NCBI GenBank assembly: GCA_022774485.1
Contig: JALFLX010000063.1
Span: 1 to 6,399 of the forward strand
DNA length: 6,399 nt
Source: Bacilli bacterium
Lineage (GTDB): Bacteria; Bacillota_I; Bacilli_A; RFN20; CAG-288
Direction of reading: 5' to 3'
Every line of letters begins with the position of its first letter. Within the stretch, counting starts at the first letter, position 1. This document shows, piece by piece, positions 1-5,522 of the stretch. The translations under genes were made by a program, and so were the position numbers. The notes under the pieces are model-generated. The model did no database searches. It saw nothing but the letters and a program-made list of their open reading frames with translations, and was not told the DNA's origin.

Positions 1-28
1 ATAAAAACACTCCCCTTTCGAGGAGTGT
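1..28 (-). terminator. Intrinsic terminator of the galE operon
   Basis: Read on the minus strand, ACACTCC (with an inner T-G and C-G pair) folds back on GGAGTGT across a GAAAG loop. This gives about 9 bp with one wobble, followed directly by TTTTTAT. It begins 5 nt after the stop codon of the nucleotidyltransferase gene, where a factor-independent terminator of the two-gene minus-strand operon is expected. There is no T-tract on the plus-strand side, so it should act in one direction only. Confidence 0.9.
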
Positions 29-33
29 GATGA

Positions 34-888
34 TCAGAATCCTGGATAGTAGCCGTCTTTGATGTAGGCGTTGAGGTTATCTTGGACTTCTTTGAGGTCT
101 TCACGGTAGGTAATTCCGTACCATTTATCGAGGTTGTGATACACCTTGACGGAGGCGACGTTGTCTTGAATCGCTTGGAAGATAACATCCTGAATGAAGA
201 ACTCATCGTTCATGAGATCTGCTGTTTTCAGGAAGTTTTGATAGCCTTTTTCTAAGAGAGGGAAGATGTCGGTGGTTAATCCCCAGAGATTCATAGAGAC
301 AGGGGTATCAAGAGGAAGTTTACGCTCTTCACCATTTCGTAAATAGGTGCCATCCGCGTGGATTTTAAGTGCTTCTTCGATTGAGACAAGTTTGTCGTTT
401 TCAATCTCGCAGACACCTCTGTTGACAGTTCCGTTTTGAGAGAGGGTGCGGTCAAGCTGATAGGCGACCATGCAGTATTCACCAGCTTTGGCATCAATGA
501 GGTGTCTGTGGATTTCTTCAAAGCCGTGGGGTCCGTAGTAGTCATCGGAGTTGATGATGGCAAAGGGGGTTTTGACGATGTCTTTGCAGCAGAGGATTGC
601 CTGTCCTGTTCCAAATGGTTTTTTTCTTCCTTCGGGGAGGTCGGAGTTATCTTGGAGGACGTATTCGACATCGATGGTCTTTTCGATGCGATTGCCGACG
701 AGTTCTTTGAAATCTTCTTCGATTTCTTTGCGGATGATGAAGACTACTTTATTGAAGCCTGCTTTTTTCGCATCATAGACAGAGAAATCTAAAATTCCTT
801 TTCCATCAGGTGTGATGGGGGCTGCTTGTTTTAATCCGCCGAAACGGGAGCCCATGCCTGCTGCTAAGATGACTAATGTTGTATCCAT
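34..888 (-). CDS. Sugar-phosphate nucleotidyltransferase family protein (NTP_transferase fold)
   Basis: The 284-residue product has the Rossmann-like nucleotidyltransferase fold that joins a sugar phosphate, or a related phosphorylated headgroup, to an NTP with release of pyrophosphate. Visible marks are the N-terminal nucleotide-binding signature LAAGMGSRFGGLKQ (residues 8-21, with the G-x-G-S-R-F and terminal K-Q), GTGQA at 93-97, and the metal-binding acidic motif NSDD at 113-116. MNLWG at 199-203 and WYGITYREDL at 256-265 are typical of the C-terminal half of this subfamily. The signature differs from GalU (which has G-T-R-F-L-P) and from RmlA, so the sugar and the nucleotide cannot be named. 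The ATG follows an AAAGGA ribosome site at 898-903 with 9 nt spacing. It is the second gene of an operon with galE, 18 nt downstream of it, and ends just before a strong terminator. A cytosolic role in activated-sugar supply for glycans or cell wall is inferred from that linkage. Confidence 0.88.
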   Translation of the reverse strand: MDTTLVILAAGMGSRFGGLKQAAPITPDGKGILDFSVYDAKKAGFNKVVFIIRKEIEEDFKELVGNRIEKTIDVEYVLQDNSDLPEGRKKPFGTGQAILCCKDIVKTPFAIINSDDYYGPHGFEEIHRHLIDAKAGEYCMVAYQLDRTLSQNGTVNRGVCEIENDKLVSIEEALKIHADGTYLRNGEERKLPLDTPVSMNLWGLTTDIFPLLEKGYQNFLKTADLMNDEFFIQDVIFQAIQDNVASVKVYHNLDKWYGITYREDLKEVQDNLNAYIKDGYYPGF

Positions 889-906
889 AACAATTTTTCC
901 TTTCTC

Positions 907-1917
907 TTAAGAACGATATCCGTTCGGATTGTTTTTTTGCCAGTTCCAGGTATCTCTACACATATCTTCGACGGTGCGTTTTGCTTCGAAGTGGAGTTCT
1001 TTTTTAGCGAGGTCGACATTGGCGTAGCAGGTTGCAATGTCGCCAGGTCTTCTCGGATCGATAACATAGGGGAGTTCTTTTCCACAGGCTTTTTCAAAGG
1101 CGTGGAGCATTTCAAGAACGGAGACTCCCTTTCCGGTTCCGAGATTGTAGATGTGGACACCTGGTTTAGTGCAGTATTCTAAAGCTGCGATGTGGCCTAA
1201 GGCAAGGTCAACGACGTGGATGTAATCGCGGACGCCGGTTCCATCTATGGTGTCGTAGTCATTTCCGTAAACGTGAAGCATGGGGAGTTTGCCGGTAGCG
1301 ACTTGGGCGATATAGGGCATGAGGTTGTTCGGGATGCCTTTAGGATCTTCGCCGATTAGTCCGCTCTCGTGAGCACCGACGGGATTGAAGTATCTTAAGA
1401 GGGAGATGTTCCACTCAGGATCGGAGATGTATAAGTCGTTGAGGATGTGTTCGATCATGAGTTTGGTCGCTCCGTAGGGATTGGTGACTCCTAAGGGGGA
1501 ATCTTCGTAGAAGGGGACGGTGGCTTTGCCGCCGTAGACAGTAGCAGAGGAGGAGAAGAGGATTGTCTTAACGTTGAATTCTTTCATCACTTCTAATAAG
1601 GTGATGGTTCCTCCGATGTTGTTATCGTAATAATCAAGCGGGATTCTGACACTCTCGCCGACTGCTTTCATTCCGGCGAAGTGGATGACGCAATCGATGT
1701 TGTTTTCTTGGAAAATTTTACGGTCTGCTTCTTTGTCTCTCATGTCAACTTCGTAGAATTTCACTTTTTTGCCGGTGATCTGTTCCACGCGGTCTAATGC
1801 GATTTTGGATGAGTTGTAGAGATTATCCATCACGACAACTTCGTAGCCTTTTTTCAATAGTTCAACGGTGGTGTGGCTTCCGATGTATCCAGCTCCACCT
1901 GTCACAAGTATTGCCAT
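907..1917 (-). CDS. galE: UDP-glucose 4-epimerase GalE
   Basis: GalE interconverts UDP-glucose and UDP-galactose with tightly bound NAD+, in the Leloir pathway and for glycan precursor supply. At 336 residues it has the normal family length and is a complete extended short-chain dehydrogenase. It shows the NAD-binding GGAGYIGSH (7-15, GxxGxxG), D31 ending beta-2 for the ribose hydroxyls, the HFAG segment (79-82), and the catalytic set S124 (in FSSSATVYGG), Y148 and K152 (in NPYGATK). Later come the family motifs RYFNPVGAH (175-183), GVRDYIHVVDLA (228-239) and YNLGTGKGVSV (257-267). The ATG is preceded by AAGGAG (1923-1928), well spaced. The residue aligned with E. coli Tyr299 appears to be C297 (in GDIATCYAN), a small residue at the substrate gate. 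First gene of the minus-strand operon; no clear promoter was identified upstream. Confidence 0.97.
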   Translation of the reverse strand: MAILVTGGAGYIGSHTTVELLKKGYEVVVMDNLYNSSKIALDRVEQITGKKVKFYEVDMRDKEADRKIFQENNIDCVIHFAGMKAVGESVRIPLDYYDNNIGGTITLLEVMKEFNVKTILFSSSATVYGGKATVPFYEDSPLGVTNPYGATKLMIEHILNDLYISDPEWNISLLRYFNPVGAHESGLIGEDPKGIPNNLMPYIAQVATGKLPMLHVYGNDYDTIDGTGVRDYIHVVDLALGHIAALEYCTKPGVHIYNLGTGKGVSVLEMLHAFEKACGKELPYVIDPRRPGDIATCYANVDLAKKELHFEAKRTVEDMCRDTWNWQKNNPNGYRS

Positions 1918-2064
1918 AAGTTCTCCTTTTTATTTCAGGTATTATTTTAAATCAATGGGGATGAGATAGGTAGTATCAAATATCACTATTTCTTCTTATA
2001 AAGAAAAGTTTTACTTTATTTTTGAAATATCGGGAGAATATGCTCAATTTAGCCTTGAGTTTTG

Positions 2065-2070
2065 TATAAT
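2065..2070 (+). promoter_or_regulatory. Possible -10 box (TATAAT) for the DUF2804-hydrolase operon
   Basis: A perfect TATAAT lies 17 nt before the ATG at 2088. No good -35 hexamer stands 15-19 nt upstream (the best is TGCTCA, 3/6 at 18 nt) and there is no extended TGn element. If it is used, the start point would be near 2077, leaving a leader of only about 10-17 nt. The inverted repeat CTCAA-N7-TTGAG (2043-2059) occupies the -35 region and could be an operator. Confidence 0.4.
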
Positions 2071-2076
2071 AAAGCC

Positions 2077-2083
2077 AAGGGAG
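2077..2083 (+). promoter_or_regulatory. Ribosome binding site of the DUF2804 gene
   Basis: AAGGGAG is the only Shine-Dalgarno-like run here. It is 4 nt from the ATG at 2088 and 10 nt from a second in-frame ATG at 2094 (residue 3). The two spacings bracket the optimum, so the start could be either; the difference is two residues. Confidence 0.6.
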
Positions 2084-2087
2084 AGCA

Positions 2088-3116
2088 ATGGAAATGGAAC
2101 AACATCTTTTGTCACCTGGTTTATTGTTAGATGAGGATGGAAATTTAAAAGAAGCCGGTTACGCATTTGATTTGGTGAAGGAATATCACAGAAAAGATAT
2201 CAAGGCATCTGGTTTTCGGATTAAGGAGTGGGACTATTATTATATCGGTGACCACAAGAGGGCGATCGCTTTGACAATCGATGACAACTCTTATATGGAT
2301 TTGTTTTGTGTCACTCTCTTTGATTACGAAAAGAAAACTTATGTTGAGAAATCGTATATGCACGCTTTTTCAATGGGGAAGAGAAATCTTCCGGAGTCTT
2401 CAAAAGAAGGGGACACTGTCTACCAGGATAAGAATGTCGATGTGCACTTTGTCCATGAGGGTGATATCCGTCATCTCTTTGGGACAGTGAAGGATGTAGA
2501 GAAGGGGTTTGATTTAAAGTTTGATTTGAAACTTGCTCAGACGACAGATAAATCGATGGTTATCGCTACTCCTTTTTTGAAAAAGAAACATTTCTATTAC
2601 AACCAAAAGATCAACAACTTAAAAGCGGAGGGTTTCTTTGAATACCGAGGAGAGAGGGTGGTGTTTTCTTCTGCCTATGGTGTCTTAGATTGGGGACGAG
2701 GTGTGTGGACAAGAAAGAACACTTGGTACTGGGCTTCGTTAAACGACTATCAGGATGGTCACACGATCGGCTTCAATTTGGGCTATGGTTTCGGTGACAC
2801 TTCGAAAGCTTCTGAGAATATGTTTTTCTTCGATGAGGAGGCTTATAAGCTCGATGATGTGAAATTTGAGATTCCTCAGGATGAAAAGGGGGAATATCTC
2901 TATGAGAAAGACTGGAAGTTCACATCAAGTGATGGAAGTATCGATTTAACTTTCCATCCGTTGATTGTGAGAAAGGGTGGTGCGAATGCGGTGATTATCA
3001 AATCGATTCAGCGCCAGGTATTCGGTCTCTATTCCGGAACGATAAAAGCTGGAGATAAGGTGTTTGAACTTCACGATCTTTTAGGCTTTGCTGAGCGCGT
3101 ATACAACTGTTGGTAA
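2088..3116 (+). CDS. DUF2804 family protein, function unknown
   Basis: The 342-residue product has no N-terminal signal peptide or membrane segment and is predicted to be cytosolic. I place it in the DUF2804 family from its pattern of aromatic and glycine-rich motifs. These are LDWGRGVWTRKNTWYWA (200-216), GFNLGYGFGD (228-237), NMFFFD (244-249), a late QVFGLYSG (310-317), and the C-terminal GFAERVYNCW (333-342), which resembles the usual GFAE-x-V-x-x-x-W ending. Its many short alternating hydrophobic and aromatic stretches suggest a mostly beta-sheet, ligand-binding-like architecture, which is an inference. Length is near the family norm and the gene is intact. No enzymatic activity can be assigned; no catalytic triad is apparent. 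It is followed after 16 nt by a lipase-like hydrolase with its own strong ribosome site, which suggests a shared task, possibly on lipids. The start is at 2088 or 2094. Confidence 0.82.
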   Translation: MEMEQHLLSPGLLLDEDGNLKEAGYAFDLVKEYHRKDIKASGFRIKEWDYYYIGDHKRAIALTIDDNSYMDLFCVTLFDYEKKTYVEKSYMHAFSMGKRNLPESSKEGDTVYQDKNVDVHFVHEGDIRHLFGTVKDVEKGFDLKFDLKLAQTTDKSMVIATPFLKKKHFYYNQKINNLKAEGFFEYRGERVVFSSAYGVLDWGRGVWTRKNTWYWASLNDYQDGHTIGFNLGYGFGDTSKASENMFFFDEEAYKLDDVKFEIPQDEKGEYLYEKDWKFTSSDGSIDLTFHPLIVRKGGANAVIIKSIQRQVFGLYSGTIKAGDKVFELHDLLGFAERVYNCW

Positions 3117-3124
3117 AAAGGAGG
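3117..3124 (+). promoter_or_regulatory. Ribosome binding site fixing the hydrolase start
   Basis: AAAGGAGG lies immediately after the DUF2804 stop codon and 8 nt before the ATG at 3133. It sets the hydrolase start there rather than at an upstream in-frame initiation codon at 3088, which would lie inside the DUF2804 coding region and has no such site. Confidence 0.92.
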
Positions 3125-3132
3125 AAATTCAT

Positions 3133-4035
3133 ATGGCAGTTTTTGAAGTCAGATTAGATGATTCTCATGTCCAGAGAGGAAATGATTATCTCATTGAGAA
3201 TCCGAAGGCGAATCTTCTCATCATCACTGGCATGAATGAGCACTCTTCTCGCTATGAGCCTTTTGCAAGGTATTTGAACGAAAGAGGGTATAGCGTCAGT
3301 GTCTTGGATCACTGGGGACAGGGTGAAAACGCGGAGAGTGTCGAAAAGCAGGAGCTTTGGCAAAGGGGTGACTGGGAGAGAACGCAAATGGCGTTGAATC
3401 TCAAGATTCAGGAGCTTCGAAAAGAGGGAAAACCGGTTTATTTAATGGGTCATTCTTGCGGTAGTTTTGCTGTTCAAAACTATCTGATCAATTATCCAAA
3501 CACTGCTGATAAGGTTGTCATCATGGGATCAAATGGTCCTAACAACAAAACTTTGATCGCGCTTGGAAATATGATTGCGAAAATGCTCACGACAAAGAAG
3601 AACTGGGATAAGGAAGCGAAGTTCTTAGCGAGTATTTCTGTCGGCGCTTATGCAAAGGCGGTCAAGGATAGAAAGACGGATCTTGATTGGCTTAGTTTCA
3701 ATGAGGAGAATGTGAAAAGATATATCGATGACCCTTACTGCGGTCACTGGAATTCTTTCGGTTTCTTCCACGAGTTCTTCCAAGGGTTGAATAAGCTCTA
3801 TAAGAAAAAGAATCTTCAAAAGATTTCCAAAGAAGAGCATGTTCTCATTGTCGCAGGTGACTCTGATCCTGTCGGTGCAAATGGTAAGGGTCCGAGAGCT
3901 CTTTGTGATATGTACAAGAAGCTTGGGATGAAGGATGTTAGCTGTATCATCTATTCTCATATGAGACATGAGATCTTAAATGAGGTTGACGCTGAAAAGC
4001 CGATGAAGGATATCGCTGATTTCTTAGATCGGTAA
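3133..4035 (+). CDS. Alpha/beta hydrolase, S33 / lysophospholipase (monoacylglycerol lipase-like) family
   Basis: The 300-residue product is a serine hydrolase of the PldB/monoglyceride-lipase type (serine aminopeptidase S33 domain), probably cleaving a lipid or other carboxylic ester. Motifs in order are the oxyanion-side GMNEHSSRYEPFA (33-45), VLDHWGQGEN (58-67), the nucleophile elbow MGHSCG (105-110) with S108, the acid-bearing VAGDSDPVG (240-248, probably D245), and the catalytic H279 in HMRHEILNE (276-284). The triad is therefore complete. A cap region of about 100 residues (roughly 140-235) is rich in charged and aromatic residues. There is no signal peptide, so it is predicted to be cytosolic. 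It shares an operon with the DUF2804 gene (16 nt gap) and ends 4 nt before a hairpin terminator. The natural substrate cannot be read from the sequence. Confidence 0.93.
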   Translation: MAVFEVRLDDSHVQRGNDYLIENPKANLLIITGMNEHSSRYEPFARYLNERGYSVSVLDHWGQGENAESVEKQELWQRGDWERTQMALNLKIQELRKEGKPVYLMGHSCGSFAVQNYLINYPNTADKVVIMGSNGPNNKTLIALGNMIAKMLTTKKNWDKEAKFLASISVGAYAKAVKDRKTDLDWLSFNEENVKRYIDDPYCGHWNSFGFFHEFFQGLNKLYKKKNLQKISKEEHVLIVAGDSDPVGANGKGPRALCDMYKKLGMKDVSCIIYSHMRHEILNEVDAEKPMKDIADFLDR

Positions 4036-4039
4036 GGAA

Positions 4040-4066
4040 AAAAGGGCAGGGAATTCCTGCTCTTTT
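4040..4066. terminator. Bidirectional intrinsic terminator between convergent operons
   Basis: AAAAGGGCAGG (4040-4050) pairs with CCTGCTCTTTT (4056-4066) across a GAATT loop, an 11-bp stem with one G-U pair. Reading minus it is followed by TTTTTT, and reading plus by TTTTCAGTTCTT. It can thus end both the hydrolase transcript and the tcdA transcript, with the better U-tract in the tcdA direction. It overlaps the last base of the tcdA stop codon. Confidence 0.88.
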
Positions 4067-4785
4067 CAGTTCTTGTCAATCAGAATTTGATACGCTCGAT
4101 ACGCGAGGAAGATACCAGCGCACTGGGGGACAAATGGTGTAGAACCTGGGATGTCTTTTCTTCTTCCTTCTTCGTTTGGTATTTTCTCTTTTGGAGTTAA
4201 TGTTTCTTCTTTAGAACAAAGAACTTCAAGGGATGTGAGTCCTCTTTTTCTAAGTTCTCTTCTCATCACTTTGGCGAGTGGATCTTTTTCTGTTTTGAAA
4301 AGATCTGTGAAATAAAGCTTGGTAGGATCGACTCTGTTTCCACAGCCCATTGCGGAGAGGAGTTTGAGGTTTTCTTCTTTGGCTCTGAGGGCGATATCGA
4401 TTTTTGCACTGATGGTATCGATGCAGTCAATAATGATATCGAAGGAGGAAAAATCAATTTGATCTCTGGTCTCCGGAAGATAAAACATCTTTTTTCCTTC
4501 CACTTCAATTTCTTCATTGATTTGCTTGGCAAATTCGATGGCGACATCGACTTTGCTCTTATTGATTGTTTCTAATGTTGAGAGGGACTGTCTGTTAAGA
4601 TTAGAAAGAGAGAAGCAGTCGTTATCGACGATGGTGAAATGCTTGATTCCAAGTCTCACTAATGTCTGGAAGCAGGCCCCTCCGACTCCTCCTAAACCAA
4701 AAAGGAGGACTCTTTTCTCTGCGAGTTTTTTAAGGGTCTCTTCTCCTAGCAGCACTTCGGTTCTTGAATAAATGTTATTTCTCAT
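4066..4785 (-). CDS. tcdA: tRNA threonylcarbamoyladenosine dehydratase TcdA (ThiF/MoeB/E1 superfamily)
   Basis: TcdA (CsdL/YgdL) uses ATP to dehydrate t6A at position 37 of ANN-decoding tRNAs to the cyclic form ct6A. The 239-residue product starts with YSRTEVLLGEETL (6-18), the typical opening of this family. It has the ATP-binding GLGGVGG (30-36), the acidic VDND (53-56) and SNLNRQ (61-66) with the adenylate-contacting arginine. It continues with DCIDTISAK (120-128) and ends with GSTPFVPQCAG (214-224), the TcdA counterpart of the E. coli GSAPFV segment. It lacks the two CxxC zinc pairs and the C-terminal rhodanese domain of MoeB/MOCS3, which supports TcdA over a sulfur-carrier adenylyltransferase. 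The reading frame overlaps the end of the upstream ECF gene by 11 nt. The Shine-Dalgarno is weak (AGAAAGAGCG), so translational coupling is likely. It shares the riboswitch-controlled transcript and ends in the bidirectional hairpin. Confidence 0.93.
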   Translation of the reverse strand: MRNNIYSRTEVLLGEETLKKLAEKRVLLFGLGGVGGACFQTLVRLGIKHFTIVDNDCFSLSNLNRQSLSTLETINKSKVDVAIEFAKQINEEIEVEGKKMFYLPETRDQIDFSSFDIIIDCIDTISAKIDIALRAKEENLKLLSAMGCGNRVDPTKLYFTDLFKTEKDPLAKVMRRELRKRGLTSLEVLCSKEETLTPKEKIPNEEGRRKDIPGSTPFVPQCAGIFLAYRAYQILIDKN

Positions 4786-5356
4786 CGTTTCGCTCTTTCT
4801 TATTCATCCAGGTGAGGGGAGGAAGTAAGTTCGCTTTTCTGATCGCTTTGACTAGGGGGAATAACAAGAAAGCTTCCAGGACACCTGTTCCCATGGTGAT
4901 AATGGCTTGTAAGATATTATCTAATAAAACTGCTTTGTAAGGATAACCGATGATGAGGCTGTCTAAATAAAAAACAAGAGAATTTGTTGCGCTGACTAAT
5001 AGAGAGCTGATGATGATTAAGCTGATTGAGAGGATTTTCTTATCCTCCATGTGGATTCCTTTCTTTCCATAGTGATAGGTGATCGGATTGATAAGAATCG
5101 GTCTTAATAACGGTGGAAGCATCCATAAAAGTGTTGTCGGAGTTAACCCGTATAAAAGCTGGTCTAAAAACACACCGACAAAGCAAACAAAGAAGCAATC
5201 TGCTGGTCCAAAACAAAAAGAAACAAAATAGATGACTGTCGCGGCGAGTGTGATTTTGTAGCGGCCGAAGCTAATGTCTAAATAGCAAAGAGCCAAATAC
5301 AAAGCTGCTAACACACCGGAGAGCGCTAGTCTTCTAATGGTGGAATTAACACGCAT
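4775..5356 (-). CDS. folT: ECF transporter S component, probably folate-specific (FolT)
   Basis: This 193-residue integral membrane protein has about six hydrophobic helices (near 9-29, 34-50, 52-72, 76-92, 108-135 and 145-172) and basic termini, the size and layout of an energy-coupling-factor substrate-binding subunit. S components capture a vitamin and dock on the EcfT-EcfA-EcfA' module, which is usually encoded elsewhere and is absent here. TM1 carries an AxxxA pattern (A18-A22), the motif known to contact EcfT. GLTPTTLLWMLPPLLRP (70-86) in the loop and next helix lies where ligand-binding residues are expected in this fold. Sequence alone supports only 'S component'; the folate assignment rests on the THF riboswitch in its leader. 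The ATG at 5354-5356 is the first start after an in-frame TAG, with no good Shine-Dalgarno. It overlaps tcdA by 11 nt. Confidence 0.82.
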   Translation of the reverse strand: MRVNSTIRRLALSGVLAALYLALCYLDISFGRYKITLAATVIYFVSFCFGPADCFFVCFVGVFLDQLLYGLTPTTLLWMLPPLLRPILINPITYHYGKKGIHMEDKKILSISLIIISSLLVSATNSLVFYLDSLIIGYPYKAVLLDNILQAIITMGTGVLEAFLLFPLVKAIRKANLLPPLTWMNKKERNDEK

Positions 5357-5368
5357 GAAGAGATGTCT

Positions 5369-5398
5369 CGCTTTCTAGGGAAGACTCTTTTCCAAGCG
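5369..5398 (-). promoter_or_regulatory. Hairpin between THF aptamer and folT start (candidate expression platform)
   Basis: On the minus strand CGCTT pairs with AAGCG, and inside it GGAA pairs with TTCC around an AAGAGTC loop, with a 5-nt bulge (CTAGA) on the 3' side. It lies 7 nt after the aptamer and 12 nt before the ATG. No U-tract follows, so it does not look like a terminator. It would cover the purine-rich AGAAAGCG segment upstream of the start, which would suit control of translation. The fold is inferred by eye. Confidence 0.4.
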
Positions 5399-5405
5399 TC
5401 GGGTG

Positions 5406-5474
5406 GTGAGTGACACCGCGGTTTATCCTTCGTCCGTCAGCTACCCTTCTAACAGCACTTAACGCGTCACTCAC
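5406..5474 (-). promoter_or_regulatory. THF (tetrahydrofolate) riboswitch aptamer
   Basis: Transcribed on the minus strand, this 69-nt element closes with a perfect 9-bp P1: GTGAGTGAC (5466-5474) with GTCACTCAC (5406-5414). Inside come the conserved strings GCGTTAAGTG, then a P3 stem CTGTTA / TGACGG (two G-U pairs) capped by a loop containing GGGTAGC, then ACGAAGG and CCGCGGTG. Short P2 pairing joins GCG and CGC. The order and wording of GCGTTAAGTG, ACGAA and CGCGGTG match the known Eubacterium siraeum THF riboswitch closely. This class binds reduced folates and usually represses folate transport or synthesis genes. It sits in the leader of a membrane S component, which is the expected context for folT. 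Confidence 0.93.
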
Positions 5475-5490
5475 AGGAAAAGATTGACTC

Positions 5491-5519
5491 ATTTTAAAAC
5501 ATATAGGAAAGGGAAACAA
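5491..5519 (-). promoter_or_regulatory. Promoter of the riboswitch-folT-tcdA operon
   Basis: On the minus strand a TTGTTT -35 (5514-5519, 3/6) is separated by exactly 17 nt from a TAAAAT -10 (5491-5496, 5/6). The predicted start is near 5484, about 10 nt before the first base of aptamer stem P1, so the leader would consist almost wholly of the riboswitch. The promoter begins only 3 nt after the stop codon of the pseudouridine synthase gene, so the two genes need not share a transcript. Confidence 0.62.
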
Positions 5520-5522
5520 GAC

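Noticed and set aside
436..792. A 118-codon plus-strand open frame rich in Phe, Asp and Val, opposite the nucleotidyltransferase gene.
   Set aside because: It lies wholly antisense to a gene with clear family motifs, has a composition typical of a complement-strand shadow, and has no ribosome site or recognisable domain.
873..1182. Open frames on both strands overlapping the 3' part of galE.
   Set aside because: The galE frame is intact with all its motifs; these frames have no start signals or protein-family features.
1918..1990. A sigma-A promoter for galE in the minus direction.
   Set aside because: TTGATA and TAAAAT boxes exist, but their spacing (24 nt) is wrong and other combinations are weak; no site is good enough to list.
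3088..3132. A 15-codon N-terminal extension of the alpha/beta hydrolase starting inside the DUF2804 gene.
   Set aside because: A strong AAAGGAGG site 8 nt before the ATG at 3133 fixes the start there; the extension overlaps the conserved DUF2804 C-terminus.
3154..3969. Minus-strand open frames opposite the hydrolase gene.
   Set aside because: They are antisense shadows of a gene with a complete catalytic triad, and no ribosome sites were seen.
5369..5398. Reading the hairpin after the aptamer as an intrinsic terminator.
   Set aside because: The stem is interrupted and no run of U follows it, so transcription termination is not supported.
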